Assembly (NCBI GenBank): GCA_945869355.1
Contig: CAMBPA010000055.1
Location: 1-7,623, forward strand
Source: Bordetella parapertussis
GTDB taxonomy: Bacteria > Pseudomonadota > Gammaproteobacteria > Burkholderiales > Burkholderiaceae_B
Direction of reading: 5' to 3'
Length of the DNA: 7,623 bases
Shown: piece by piece, positions 1-6,104 of the stretch
Layout: every line of letters begins with the position of its first letter
Numbering within the stretch: the first letter of the stretch is position 1
Position numbers and translations under genes: made by a program
The notes under the pieces: generated by a model
What the model was told of the DNA's origin: nothing
The model's database searches: none
What the model saw: the letters and a program-made list of their open reading frames with translations, nothing else

Positions 1-264
1 ATTCATGAGTGGCCGTGCCTTGAAGGTTGAATAACCGGGCATCGCGTTGAGCAGACCTACTGGGCGGGCTTGGCTGCTCGCCAGCCAACTCACGGCACCA
101 GGAAACTTGGCCAAGTCGTCGCAAAGTCGTTCTTTGACGTCCGCCCGCAGCCCCTCTGCGCCCCCCATCGGATCCCTGGCGTACATATCAAGCATCGCCA
201 ACAAATCCTTGCGGTCATCAGGGTTAAGGTAGTCAACAGCTCGGATGGAAATGCTGCACTGCAT
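1..264 (-). CDS. GNAT-family N-acetyltransferase, N-terminal 88 residues (runs off left edge)
   Basis: This reading frame is open from an ATG at 264 down to base 1, so the gene is cut by the window edge and has no stop here. The product begins MQCSISIRAVDYL and reaches PVGLLNAMPGYSTFKARPLM at about residues 67-87. A polar helical N-terminus (about 15-60) followed by a 'PVGLxN...G(Y/F)STFxxRPL' strand pair is the pattern of the first half of a GNAT acyl-CoA N-acetyltransferase. The acetyl-CoA binding R/QxxGxG/A motif would lie beyond the edge. The start is supported by AGGAGA (279-274) with a 9-base spacer. It diverges from the CoA-transferase gene across 115 bases. The substrate cannot be told; GNAT members acetylate amines, antibiotics or protein N-termini. 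The fold assignment is fairly sure, the role unknown. Confidence 0.8.
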   Translation of the reverse strand, partial: MQCSISIRAVDYLNPDDRKDLLAMLDMYARDPMGGAEGLRADVKERLCDDLAKFPGAVSWLASSQARPVGLLNAMPGYSTFKARPLMN

Positions 265-379
265 AAAAGCCTGTCTCCTGTGGGGAAAAGAACAACAAGC
301 ACTAGCCACAACAGCGATGGTATAACAACCCGTGATCCGAAACCCAACAAACCACATTGAAGTTGCGAAAAGGTAATAC
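265..379. promoter_or_regulatory. Divergent intergenic region, promoters not resolved
   Basis: These 115 bases separate two divergent starts and must hold signals for both. A TATAAC hexamer at 321-326 could be a plus-strand -10 for the CoA-transferase gene, but nothing 16-18 bases upstream resembles TTGACA. On the minus strand TTGTTA followed 18 bases later by TAGTGC is a weak candidate for the acetyltransferase gene. Ribosome sites are clearer: AGGAGA at 279-274 on the minus strand and AAAGGT at 369-374 on the plus strand. I see no terminator-like hairpin, riboswitch or long inverted repeat. Confidence 0.35.
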
Positions 380-1585
380 ATGTCTGAAGCCCTACCCTTA
401 GCAGGGATACGCGTCGTTGAGTTCACCCATATGGTGATGGGTCCAACCTGCGGCATGATCTTGGCCGATCTTGGTGCCGAGGTAATCAAAGTCGAACCCC
501 TCGCGGGCGACAACACCCGCAAACTAATTGGCTCAGGCGCTGGCTTCTATCCCATGTTCAATCGCAACAAGAAAAGCATCTCGATTGACGTCAAGAACCC
601 GATCGGCCGCGAAATCATTCTGAAGCTTGTGTCAGGCGCTGATGTCTTCAGTGAAAACTTCAAAAGCGGAACAATGGACAGGCTAGGGTTTGGCTACCCC
701 GCTTTATCCAAACTCAACCCAGCTCTGATTTACGTCTCGCACAAGGGCTTCTTACCTGGCCCCTACGACAATCGGACCGCACTAGACGAAGTCGTACAAA
801 TGATGGGAGGCCTGGCTTACATGACGGGGCCTGCGGGACAGCCGTTACGCGCGGGCGCAAGCGTCAACGACATCATGGGCGGCATGTTTGGCGCGATCGG
901 TGTCTTGGCCTCTCTGCAGCAACGCCATCGCACGGGTCACGGTCAAGAAGTTGCTAGTGCGCTATTTGAAAACAATGTCTTTTTGGTGGCCCAACATATG
1001 ATGCAGTTTGCCGTCACCGGCAAGCCGGCAAACCCGATGCCCAACCGCCTCAGTGCCTGGGCGGTTTACGACGTATTCACCGTCAAAGATGGCGAGCAAA
1101 TATTCTTATCCGCCGTCAGTGATACGCAGTGGGCATTACTTTGCAAAGAGTTTGCCTTCGACGACCTGAAAGTAGATGCACGACTAGGTTCGAACACCGA
1201 GCGTGTGCAGAACCGGAGTTGGTTAATGCCGATCTTGCGCGAACGCTTTGCTATGTTGAGCGCAAAAGAGCTCAGTGAGCGTTTCGAAAAAGCCGGACTC
1301 CCCTATGCACCGATTACGCGTCCACATGAACTCTTTGAGGATCCACACTTACTGGCGACCGGCGGCCTCGCTCCAGTAATGGTTGCTGCGGACAACACCA
1401 GCTCAGGCAAAGATATCGAAACCCGCGCACCACTATTGCCGCTGGCGATGAATGGCGAGCGTCTAAGAATTCGTAACGCCCCACCCCGTATCGGAGCCGA
1501 TACCATCGCGCTTTTACAGAGTCTGGGCTATTCGGACTCTGATATTGACAGCCTCAGAGACCAAGGCATCATTCGCAGCGTTTAA
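380..1585 (+). CDS. CaiB/BaiF family (class III) CoA-transferase
   Basis: The 401-residue product has the length and motifs of class III CoA-transferases, which move CoA between carboxylic acids in the cytoplasm through an aspartyl-CoA thioester. Visible signatures are the N-terminal GIRVVEF, 'ADLGAEVIKVEP' (29-40), 'NRNKKSISIDVK' (61-72), 'SENFKSGTMDRLGFGY' (91-106) and 'SVNDIMGGMFGAIGVLASL' (161-179). D164 sits at the place of the catalytic Asp (Asp169 of formyl-CoA transferase). Family members also include racemases such as AMACR, so transferase is the likelier but not proven activity. AAAGGT at 369-374 precedes the ATG by 5 bases. The next gene, an SDR-like protein, follows 58 bases downstream on the same strand, suggesting co-transcription. 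Acyl substrate and CoA donor cannot be read from sequence; no acyl-CoA dehydrogenase, hydratase or transporter lies next to it. Confidence 0.93.
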   Translation: MSEALPLAGIRVVEFTHMVMGPTCGMILADLGAEVIKVEPLAGDNTRKLIGSGAGFYPMFNRNKKSISIDVKNPIGREIILKLVSGADVFSENFKSGTMDRLGFGYPALSKLNPALIYVSHKGFLPGPYDNRTALDEVVQMMGGLAYMTGPAGQPLRAGASVNDIMGGMFGAIGVLASLQQRHRTGHGQEVASALFENNVFLVAQHMMQFAVTGKPANPMPNRLSAWAVYDVFTVKDGEQIFLSAVSDTQWALLCKEFAFDDLKVDARLGSNTERVQNRSWLMPILRERFAMLSAKELSERFEKAGLPYAPITRPHELFEDPHLLATGGLAPVMVAADNTSSGKDIETRAPLLPLAMNGERLRIRNAPPRIGADTIALLQSLGYSDSDIDSLRDQGIIRSV

Positions 1586-1643
1586 TCAACCGCTCAATCA
1601 TTTTTTTAATTCAACTTCGTACTCTTATACACTTGGAGCAGGC

Positions 1644-2444
1644 ATGGACTTACATCTAAACAATCATCACGTTCTTATTACGGGCGGCAGCAAAGGAATC
1701 GGTCTGGCTTGCGCAAAAGTGTTTCTAGAAGAAGGCGCAAAAGTCAGCCTGGTCTCACGTGATCAGGCAAACCTAGAGATCGCCAAGAAAGAATTGAGTG
1801 CACAAAATCCCGCCGCGGCCGCACACATCGCAATCTATGCCGCAGATCTTAAAGATGCAGACTCGGCCGTTGCCGCACTCGACGCAGCAGAGAAGGCCTT
1901 TGGCCCTGTGGATGTGCTGGTGAACTCCGCTGGCGCTGCAAAACGGGTCGCCGCCGGAGACCTCAAACCAGAGAACTGGCGCGATGCGATGAACTCGAAG
2001 TTCTTTACCTACATCAATATGCTGGATCCCTGCATCAAGAGAATGGGCGCACGCAAGAAAGGCGTCGTGGTCAACGTGGTCGGCAACGGTGGTAAATCAC
2101 CCTCGGTATTGCATATCTCAGGAGGCAGCGCGAATGCAGCCTTGATGCTCGCCAGCGCTGGGCTCGCCGCCGCCTACGCTCCGCATGGTGTGCGCGTCAA
2201 TGCAGTGAATCCGGCCGCAACGGCCACAGACCGTCTGATGGAAGGCATGAAAGTCGCAGCGAAACACGAGAATATCTCGGTGGAGCAAGCGATTGAGAAA
2301 GCAACGGCACGTGTACCCATGGGCCGCCTTGCGTCGCCCGAAGAAGTCGCTGACACCGTTGTTTATTTATCGTCAAGCCGTGCCAGCTACGTGACCGGCA
2401 CCATCATTACGATGGACGGCGCGGCGCACCCTCTGGTCGTTTAA
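1644..2444 (+). CDS. Short-chain dehydrogenase/reductase-like protein with degenerate active site
   Basis: The 266-residue product has the classical SDR fold pattern: TGGSKGIG (13-20) for NAD(P) binding, AADLKD (66-71), NSAG (94-97), N117 in 'WRDAMNSKFF', 'GVRVNAVNPAATAT' (182-195), and a C-terminal 'RLASPEEVADTVVYLSS...YVTGTIITMDGA' cofactor-lid and strand region. R39 after the second strand hints at NADPH preference. The central catalytic region is unusual: where most members have Ser, then YxxxK, this protein reads VVNVVGNGG (142-150) and HISGGSANAAL (157-167), so Ser, Tyr and Lys are all absent and only Asn remains. The ATG at 1644 is preferred to an in-frame ATG at 1545, which overlaps the upstream gene and adds 33 residues unlike an SDR N-terminus; GGAG (1635-1638) lies 5 bases before it. 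Probably co-transcribed with the CoA-transferase. The fold is certain, enzyme activity uncertain. Confidence 0.9.
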   Translation: MDLHLNNHHVLITGGSKGIGLACAKVFLEEGAKVSLVSRDQANLEIAKKELSAQNPAAAAHIAIYAADLKDADSAVAALDAAEKAFGPVDVLVNSAGAAKRVAAGDLKPENWRDAMNSKFFTYINMLDPCIKRMGARKKGVVVNVVGNGGKSPSVLHISGGSANAALMLASAGLAAAYAPHGVRVNAVNPAATATDRLMEGMKVAAKHENISVEQAIEKATARVPMGRLASPEEVADTVVYLSSSRASYVTGTIITMDGAAHPLVV

Positions 2445-3423
2445 TCCCGGCCATTTCTATGTACTGTTCGATCACAGCTCGGTAAGAGGCATCTGCCGTC
2501 AACCCGAGCTGGTGTGTGCGTTGGCAATCAAAGCGAGGCGGCCAACCGCCCACAATGCGCTTAATGGTCGCATCAGGTTGTACGGTCACGAGAGCAGCAA
2601 CCTCTGCTCCAGCGACTTCTTTGAGTGCTTGCAACATCTCGCCAACGGTCACGGTCAGCGCAGGTAGATTCAACGCGGTACGTCCTGCGAAATCTACTCG
2701 GCTCAATTCGACAACGCTCAGAATTCCCGCAATCGTATTCTTGGGAGAAGACAGCGCGACGGGGGTCGACAGTTCAACAGGACACACCGATGCTATGCCC
2801 GACAAAGGTTCGCGCACGATGCCAGACAAGAAACTTGAGGCTGCACCATTCGGACGCCCAGGTCTGACGGATACCGTCATGAGTCGTGCGGCACGCCCAT
2901 CGATATAACCCTTGCGCGTGTAGTCTGCGATGAGCTGCTCACAAATAAATTTATGAATCCCATAACTAGATTGAGGCGTTGGCAAGGTATCGTCATGCAC
3001 AACGTCTGACAACGGGATCGCCGGATCAGAACCAAATACTGCAACAGAACTTGGAAAGAATAACAAGGGTGCACGCGCGCTTCGCGCCTGCTGAGCGCGT
3101 AAGGCATCCAGTAACTTCCTGGTCGTGTCCAAATTTGATCGCAAACCCAAATCAAAATCAGCCTCACATTCACCAGACACTGCAGAAGCAAAATGGAAAA
3201 CCGCGTCATAATCACGCGCGCACAAAGTATCGATGCGCGTGAGCAAATCTCCCACATCGGTCTTCACAAGCGGATGCGATGTAATCTCTTGGCGCGCCGG
3301 GGCATACAAATCAGCAAGCATTAGTGACTTGATCGGCTGGCCGCACAATTGACCACGCTTGAGTAGCTCTTGCGTCAGCAAGGTACCGAGGAATCCTGCT
3401 GCACCCGTAATGAGAATGTTCAT
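2407..3423 (-). CDS. denD: NAD-dependent epimerase/dehydratase family protein, D-erythronate dehydrogenase-like (DenD)
   Basis: The 338-residue product is an extended SDR. It shows MNILITGAAGFLG with the GxxGxxG nucleotide loop (7-13), D38 at the end of the second strand (NAD preference), 'FHFASAVSGECEADFDLGLR' (76-95), FPSSVAVFG (123-131), SYGIHK with catalytic Y154 and K158, and 'VSVRPGRPNGAASSFLSGI' (184-202). The last block and 'VGGWPPRFD' (291-299) match DenD-type proteins, which oxidise D-erythronate to 2-oxo-tetronate with NAD. As last gene of the otnK-otnC-denD operon it fits that role. ATG at 3423 lies 2 bases after the aldolase stop; a TTG at 3432 would add three residues and is less likely. 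The C-terminal tail (KRPEGAPRRPS) is read from DNA that is antisense to the end of the SDR-like gene (38-base overlap). Substrate is inferred from family and context; related acid sugars are possible. Confidence 0.85.
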   Translation of the reverse strand: MNILITGAAGFLGTLLTQELLKRGQLCGQPIKSLMLADLYAPARQEITSHPLVKTDVGDLLTRIDTLCARDYDAVFHFASAVSGECEADFDLGLRSNLDTTRKLLDALRAQQARSARAPLLFFPSSVAVFGSDPAIPLSDVVHDDTLPTPQSSYGIHKFICEQLIADYTRKGYIDGRAARLMTVSVRPGRPNGAASSFLSGIVREPLSGIASVCPVELSTPVALSSPKNTIAGILSVVELSRVDFAGRTALNLPALTVTVGEMLQALKEVAGAEVAALVTVQPDATIKRIVGGWPPRFDCQRTHQLGLTADASYRAVIEQYIEMAGIKRPEGAPRRPS

Positions 3424-3425
3424 GT

Positions 3426-4115
3426 TTACCAAGACGCCTTAAAGAGTTCACGCAGTTCTTGTATCGAAGACTCCGCGAGTGGTTTCGCTGCGCACCCCCC
3501 TCGCAACCACAGCTTAGCAGTCTCTTCTAGTTCTTCGAGCGTTGCCATCGCAACACTGGGATTCGCGCCCCACACTTGTGGGCCCAGCTTATCGCACATG
3601 ACGGCTCGTAATGACAAACCTTTAGCGCGATAAGAATGAATTAACTGCTCAATGGTGTCGGCTACGGCTGGTGCCCCAGGTCGGCAATATTCGACCAGTG
3701 GAACATGCCCGACCTTCATCACATAGTAAGGCGTGATCGGCGGAACGATGTCATCTTTAGACCAGACTCCGCGCAACGTTAAATCCACCAACCAAGACGA
3801 ATGCGTGTGCACCACGCAGCCCGCCTGCGGATCGCAATCATAAATACGGCGATGCAGTACCAGCGTTTTGCTCGCCCGATCGCCACTGATCTGTTCGCCT
3901 TGCGAGTTGATACGAGACAAACGTGCCGAATCAAGAAAGCCCAGGCATGCATCAGTCGGGGTGATCAAAAATCCACCGCCGTCTGCCTGTGGTACGCGAA
4001 CGCTGATGTTACCGGTCGACCCATGGACGTAGCCTCTGTCAAACAAGCTTCGACCTACTCGGCAAATCTCTTGTCGCAAAAAAATCAAATGCTCTGTTTC
4101 AGTCACGCTACTCAT
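3426..4115 (-). CDS. otnC: Class II aldolase/adducin family protein, OtnC-like (3-oxo-tetronate 4-phosphate decarboxylase position), atypical active site
   Basis: The 229-residue product follows the class II aldolase/adducin fold: 'REICRVGRSLFDRGYVHGSTGNISVR' near residues 14-40 with the phosphate-binding GSTGN loop, 'FLITPTDACLGFLD' (49-62), 'VVHTHSSW' (101-108) giving metal ligands H103 and H105, 'ITPYYVMKVGHVPLVEY' (127-143), and LEELEETAKLWL (193-204). OtnC proteins decarboxylate 3-oxo-tetronate 4-phosphate to dihydroxyacetone phosphate, the step after OtnK. Two key sites differ. The segment that normally reads K-E ahead of 'xxLH' is ASKTLVLH, with T84 at the catalytic Glu. The usual NHGP that supplies the third metal His is DKLGP (175-179), with L177 at that His. 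Its ATG overlaps the otnK stop by 4 bases (ATGA), implying translational coupling. The family is certain; the exact reaction is in doubt. Confidence 0.85.
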   Translation of the reverse strand: MSSVTETEHLIFLRQEICRVGRSLFDRGYVHGSTGNISVRVPQADGGGFLITPTDACLGFLDSARLSRINSQGEQISGDRASKTLVLHRRIYDCDPQAGCVVHTHSSWLVDLTLRGVWSKDDIVPPITPYYVMKVGHVPLVEYCRPGAPAVADTIEQLIHSYRAKGLSLRAVMCDKLGPQVWGANPSVAMATLEELEETAKLWLRGGCAAKPLAESSIQELRELFKASW

Positions 4116-5395
4116 GACGATAATTTTCCAAAGGCTTTGAGTAAAAAATCTTCCGTACCGAAATTACCGGATTTGAGTGTGATGTGCAAAATGTCGTCAT
4201 TGACCTTGGTTTTACCCGCACACCAGGGAACACCAGGATCGATTTGGGCGCCGATTTGTAATTGCTGCATTCCCAAGGCTTGAACCACTGCACCCGAGGT
4301 CTCGCCGCCCGCTACCACCAACTGCCCAACACCCGCTTGAACCAACCCACGAGCAATCAAGGCAAGCGTCTGCTCAACCCACTCACCAACCTTGGCAGAA
4401 CCCAGTTTAGTTTGGATTGTCTTGAGCGCCTCGGGTTGTGCGGTGGAGTAAATCAGTACCGGGCCATCCACCAAGCGAGGAACTGCCCACGCAAGGGCCT
4501 CGCGCGCAATTGCCTCACGCGCATCCTGTCCTTGCTCCATTCGCATGGGGTCCACGACATAAGCAGGACGACCCGCTGCGATGAAGGCGGCCACCTGTGC
4601 ATTCGTTGCACGCGAGCAGCTTCCCGCCATCACTGCTTGTAGTCCCTTGGCGCCTGGCAGCGTTGCGGCGCTTGCATTTGGCGCAATGCCAAAGTTCGCG
4701 GGCAAGCCAATCGCCACCCCAGAGCCCGCGGTCACTAAGGGCATCTCAGCCAGCGCTGGCGCTAAACGATGCAAATCTGCGTTGCTCACTGCATCGACAA
4801 TCGCCACACCGACCCCTTGCTGTTTGAGTGCGGCGATACGTTGCTGAATCGCAGCCGTGTCCTGTGCAACCACCCCATGATCGATTAACCCGACTTTGCG
4901 CGTCGTCTGGGGTGACAACACACGTACAAGATTGGGATCCTTCATTGGTGTCAATGGATGATCTTGCATACCACTCTCGTGCAACAACACATCACCGACA
5001 AACAAATAGCCTTTGAAAACAGTTCGACCCACATCCGGGAATGCAGGCGTCGCAATGGTGAAGTCTGTCTTTAATGCGATCATTAAGGCATCGATCACTG
5101 GACCGATGTTGCCGTCGGACGTCGAATCGAAGGTCGAACAATATTTAAAATAAATTTGACGCGCGCCCTGCCTCTGCAGCCACTCGAGCGCTTGTAGCGA
5201 TTGTGCAACCGCTTGGGCTGGCGCAATCGTACGACTTTTAAGCGATACCACCACCGCATCGACTGGTGCACTGAGTGCAGTGGTCGGCACGCCCACGGTT
5301 TGCAGCACACGCATGCCAGCGCGCACCAGATTATTGGCGAGATCGGTTGCACCGGTAAAGTCGTCAGCGATACAGCCTAAGAGCACGCGATTCAT
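4112..5395 (-). CDS. otnK: 3-oxo-tetronate kinase (DUF1537 four-carbon acid sugar kinase)
   Basis: The 427-residue product is a full-length DUF1537 kinase, which phosphorylates four-carbon sugar acids with ATP in the cytoplasm. The N-terminal substrate domain shows LGCIADDFTGATDLANNLVR (6-25), FKYCSTFDST (83-92), NIGPV (96-100), TPAFPDVGRTVFKGYLFVGD (116-135) and 'HPLTPMKDPNLVRVL' (146-160). The C-terminal nucleotide domain shows 'MAGSCSRATNAQV' (256-268), AGGETSGAVVQALG (362-375) and LKSGNFG (407-413). 'NIGPV', 'HPLTPMxDPNLVRVL' and 'IDPGVPW' are typical of the OtnK branch, which makes 3-oxo-tetronate 4-phosphate. ATG at 5395 is chosen because DUF1537 proteins begin just before this strand; in-frame ATGs at 5404 and 5428 add 3 or 11 residues. 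A weak GATGGA lies 8 bases upstream of 5395. It is the first gene of the operon and diverges from the methyltransferase gene. Confidence 0.93.
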   Translation of the reverse strand: MNRVLLGCIADDFTGATDLANNLVRAGMRVLQTVGVPTTALSAPVDAVVVSLKSRTIAPAQAVAQSLQALEWLQRQGARQIYFKYCSTFDSTSDGNIGPVIDALMIALKTDFTIATPAFPDVGRTVFKGYLFVGDVLLHESGMQDHPLTPMKDPNLVRVLSPQTTRKVGLIDHGVVAQDTAAIQQRIAALKQQGVGVAIVDAVSNADLHRLAPALAEMPLVTAGSGVAIGLPANFGIAPNASAATLPGAKGLQAVMAGSCSRATNAQVAAFIAAGRPAYVVDPMRMEQGQDAREAIAREALAWAVPRLVDGPVLIYSTAQPEALKTIQTKLGSAKVGEWVEQTLALIARGLVQAGVGQLVVAGGETSGAVVQALGMQQLQIGAQIDPGVPWCAGKTKVNDDILHITLKSGNFGTEDFLLKAFGKLSS

Positions 5396-5441
5396 GATTT
5401 GCATCCATCGAGTACCAAGCGCTGGCACCCGTAGTGTTTAG

Positions 5442-5458
5442 TTGAGTCAAATTATAAG
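5442..5458. promoter_or_regulatory. Possible shared bidirectional -10 with adjacent small palindrome
   Basis: The 89-base spacer between otnK and the methyltransferase gene contains AATTATAAGG. Read on the minus strand, bases 5456-5451 are TATAAT, a consensus -10 that would start otnK transcription near 5444. Read on the plus strand, 5453-5458 is TATAAG, which would start near 5465. The self-complementary core TTATAA means one site could serve both directions. No good -35 is visible for either. The 9-base perfect inverted repeat TTGAGTCAA (5442-5450) lies on the expected otnK start point and could be an operator half or chance. All of this is inference from short motifs. Confidence 0.35.
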
Positions 5459-5484
5459 GTAGGGTCTGCATTACACTTGGGACG

Positions 5485-6066
5485 ATGAGCCAACCATCTC
5501 CGAAAGTCATCACTCTACCGCCCAATACGCTGCGCGCCAAAGGCAGCGACCTGTCCCTGCGGTATGGCACAACCAAAAGTCCGTTTGGCCCATGTTTGCT
5601 GGCTTGGACGAGTCAGGGGATCTGCTTGCTCCACTTTCTGGATGGTCTGGCGGCTCAAGCCGACATCATTATTAAGCACCTCTGGCCGCAAGCCTCGGCG
5701 CAACAAAGCCAAGCCGAAGCGCTATCGCTTGCCGCCTCGATCTTTGCAGCAGGCGGTCCAACCAAGCCACCTCACATCATTTTGTCGGGGACGCCTTTTC
5801 AACTCAAAGCCTGGCGCGCACTACTCGAAATCCCGTTTGGTGAAACGCGGTCTTATGGTCAACTCGCCGAAGCCATGGGCAGCCCAAGCGCTGCACGTGC
5901 CGTAGGGTCGGCCATCGGCGCGAACCTATTGGGTTATCTCGTGCCTTGTCACCGCATCATTCGTGACACCGGACAAACCGGTCAATATCGCTGGGGCGCC
6001 CAGCGTAAGGTCGCCATTCTAAATTGGGAAGCCACCCAACTTGCGGCGGCCCAAGCCAACCGTTAG
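5485..6066 (+). CDS. ogt: Methylated-DNA--[protein]-cysteine S-methyltransferase (O6-methylguanine repair)
   Basis: The 193-residue product is a single-turnover DNA repair protein that takes alkyl groups from O6-alkylguanine onto its own cysteine. The N-terminal ribonuclease-like domain runs from about residue 26 (YGTTKSPFGPCLLAW). The C-terminal DNA-binding domain carries TPFQLKAWRALLEIPFGETR (103-122), Y124, AARAVGSAIGAN (136-147, with R138 as the arginine finger and N147 as the hinge), LVPCHRII (152-159, acceptor C155), and 'GQYRWGAQRKVAILNWE' (166-182). All expected functional residues are present. The form 'SPFGPCLLAW' and 'RWGxxRK' resembles the C-terminal half of Ada, but the Ada N-terminal zinc and AraC domains are absent, so it is a stand-alone Ogt-type enzyme. 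No good Shine-Dalgarno lies at normal distance: TTGGGA ends 2 bases before ATG and TAAGGT is about 24 bases away. Start confidence is therefore moderate. Confidence 0.93.
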   Translation: MSQPSPKVITLPPNTLRAKGSDLSLRYGTTKSPFGPCLLAWTSQGICLLHFLDGLAAQADIIIKHLWPQASAQQSQAEALSLAASIFAAGGPTKPPHIILSGTPFQLKAWRALLEIPFGETRSYGQLAEAMGSPSAARAVGSAIGANLLGYLVPCHRIIRDTGQTGQYRWGAQRKVAILNWEATQLAAAQANR

Positions 6067-6104
6067 CATCTCACTATCTATCGATCTACCTTTAGGATTT
6101 AGCA

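Noticed and set aside
90..350. Minus-strand 86-residue open frame starting at 350 with a hydrophobic N-terminus
   Set aside because: It is out of frame with the GNAT coding frame that starts at 264, which has a good RBS and a recognisable protein; the 86-residue frame is a shadow.
1601..1611. T-run after the CoA-transferase gene as a rho-independent terminator
   Set aside because: No GC-rich stem precedes the seven Ts, so it is only an AT-rich spacer.
1545..1643. Upstream in-frame ATG at 1545 for the SDR-like gene
   Set aside because: It lies inside the CoA-transferase gene, adds 33 residues not seen in SDRs, and lacks an RBS; ATG 1644 begins right before the first Rossmann strand and has GGAG upstream.
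2516..2908. Plus-strand 130-residue open frame opposite denD
   Set aside because: Low-complexity Ser/Thr/Ala-rich translation typical of the antisense of a GC-rich gene; denD-like protein is clearly the real product.
3426..4115. Frameshift as the explanation for the missing NHGP motif in the aldolase
   Set aside because: The frame is continuous with well-kept family segments on both sides, and the neighbouring 'LGP' is in register, so point substitution explains it better.
3801..4283. Plus-strand 160-residue open frame opposite the aldolase and otnK
   Set aside because: It spans the joint of two strongly supported minus-strand genes and its translation shows no recognisable domain; an antisense shadow.
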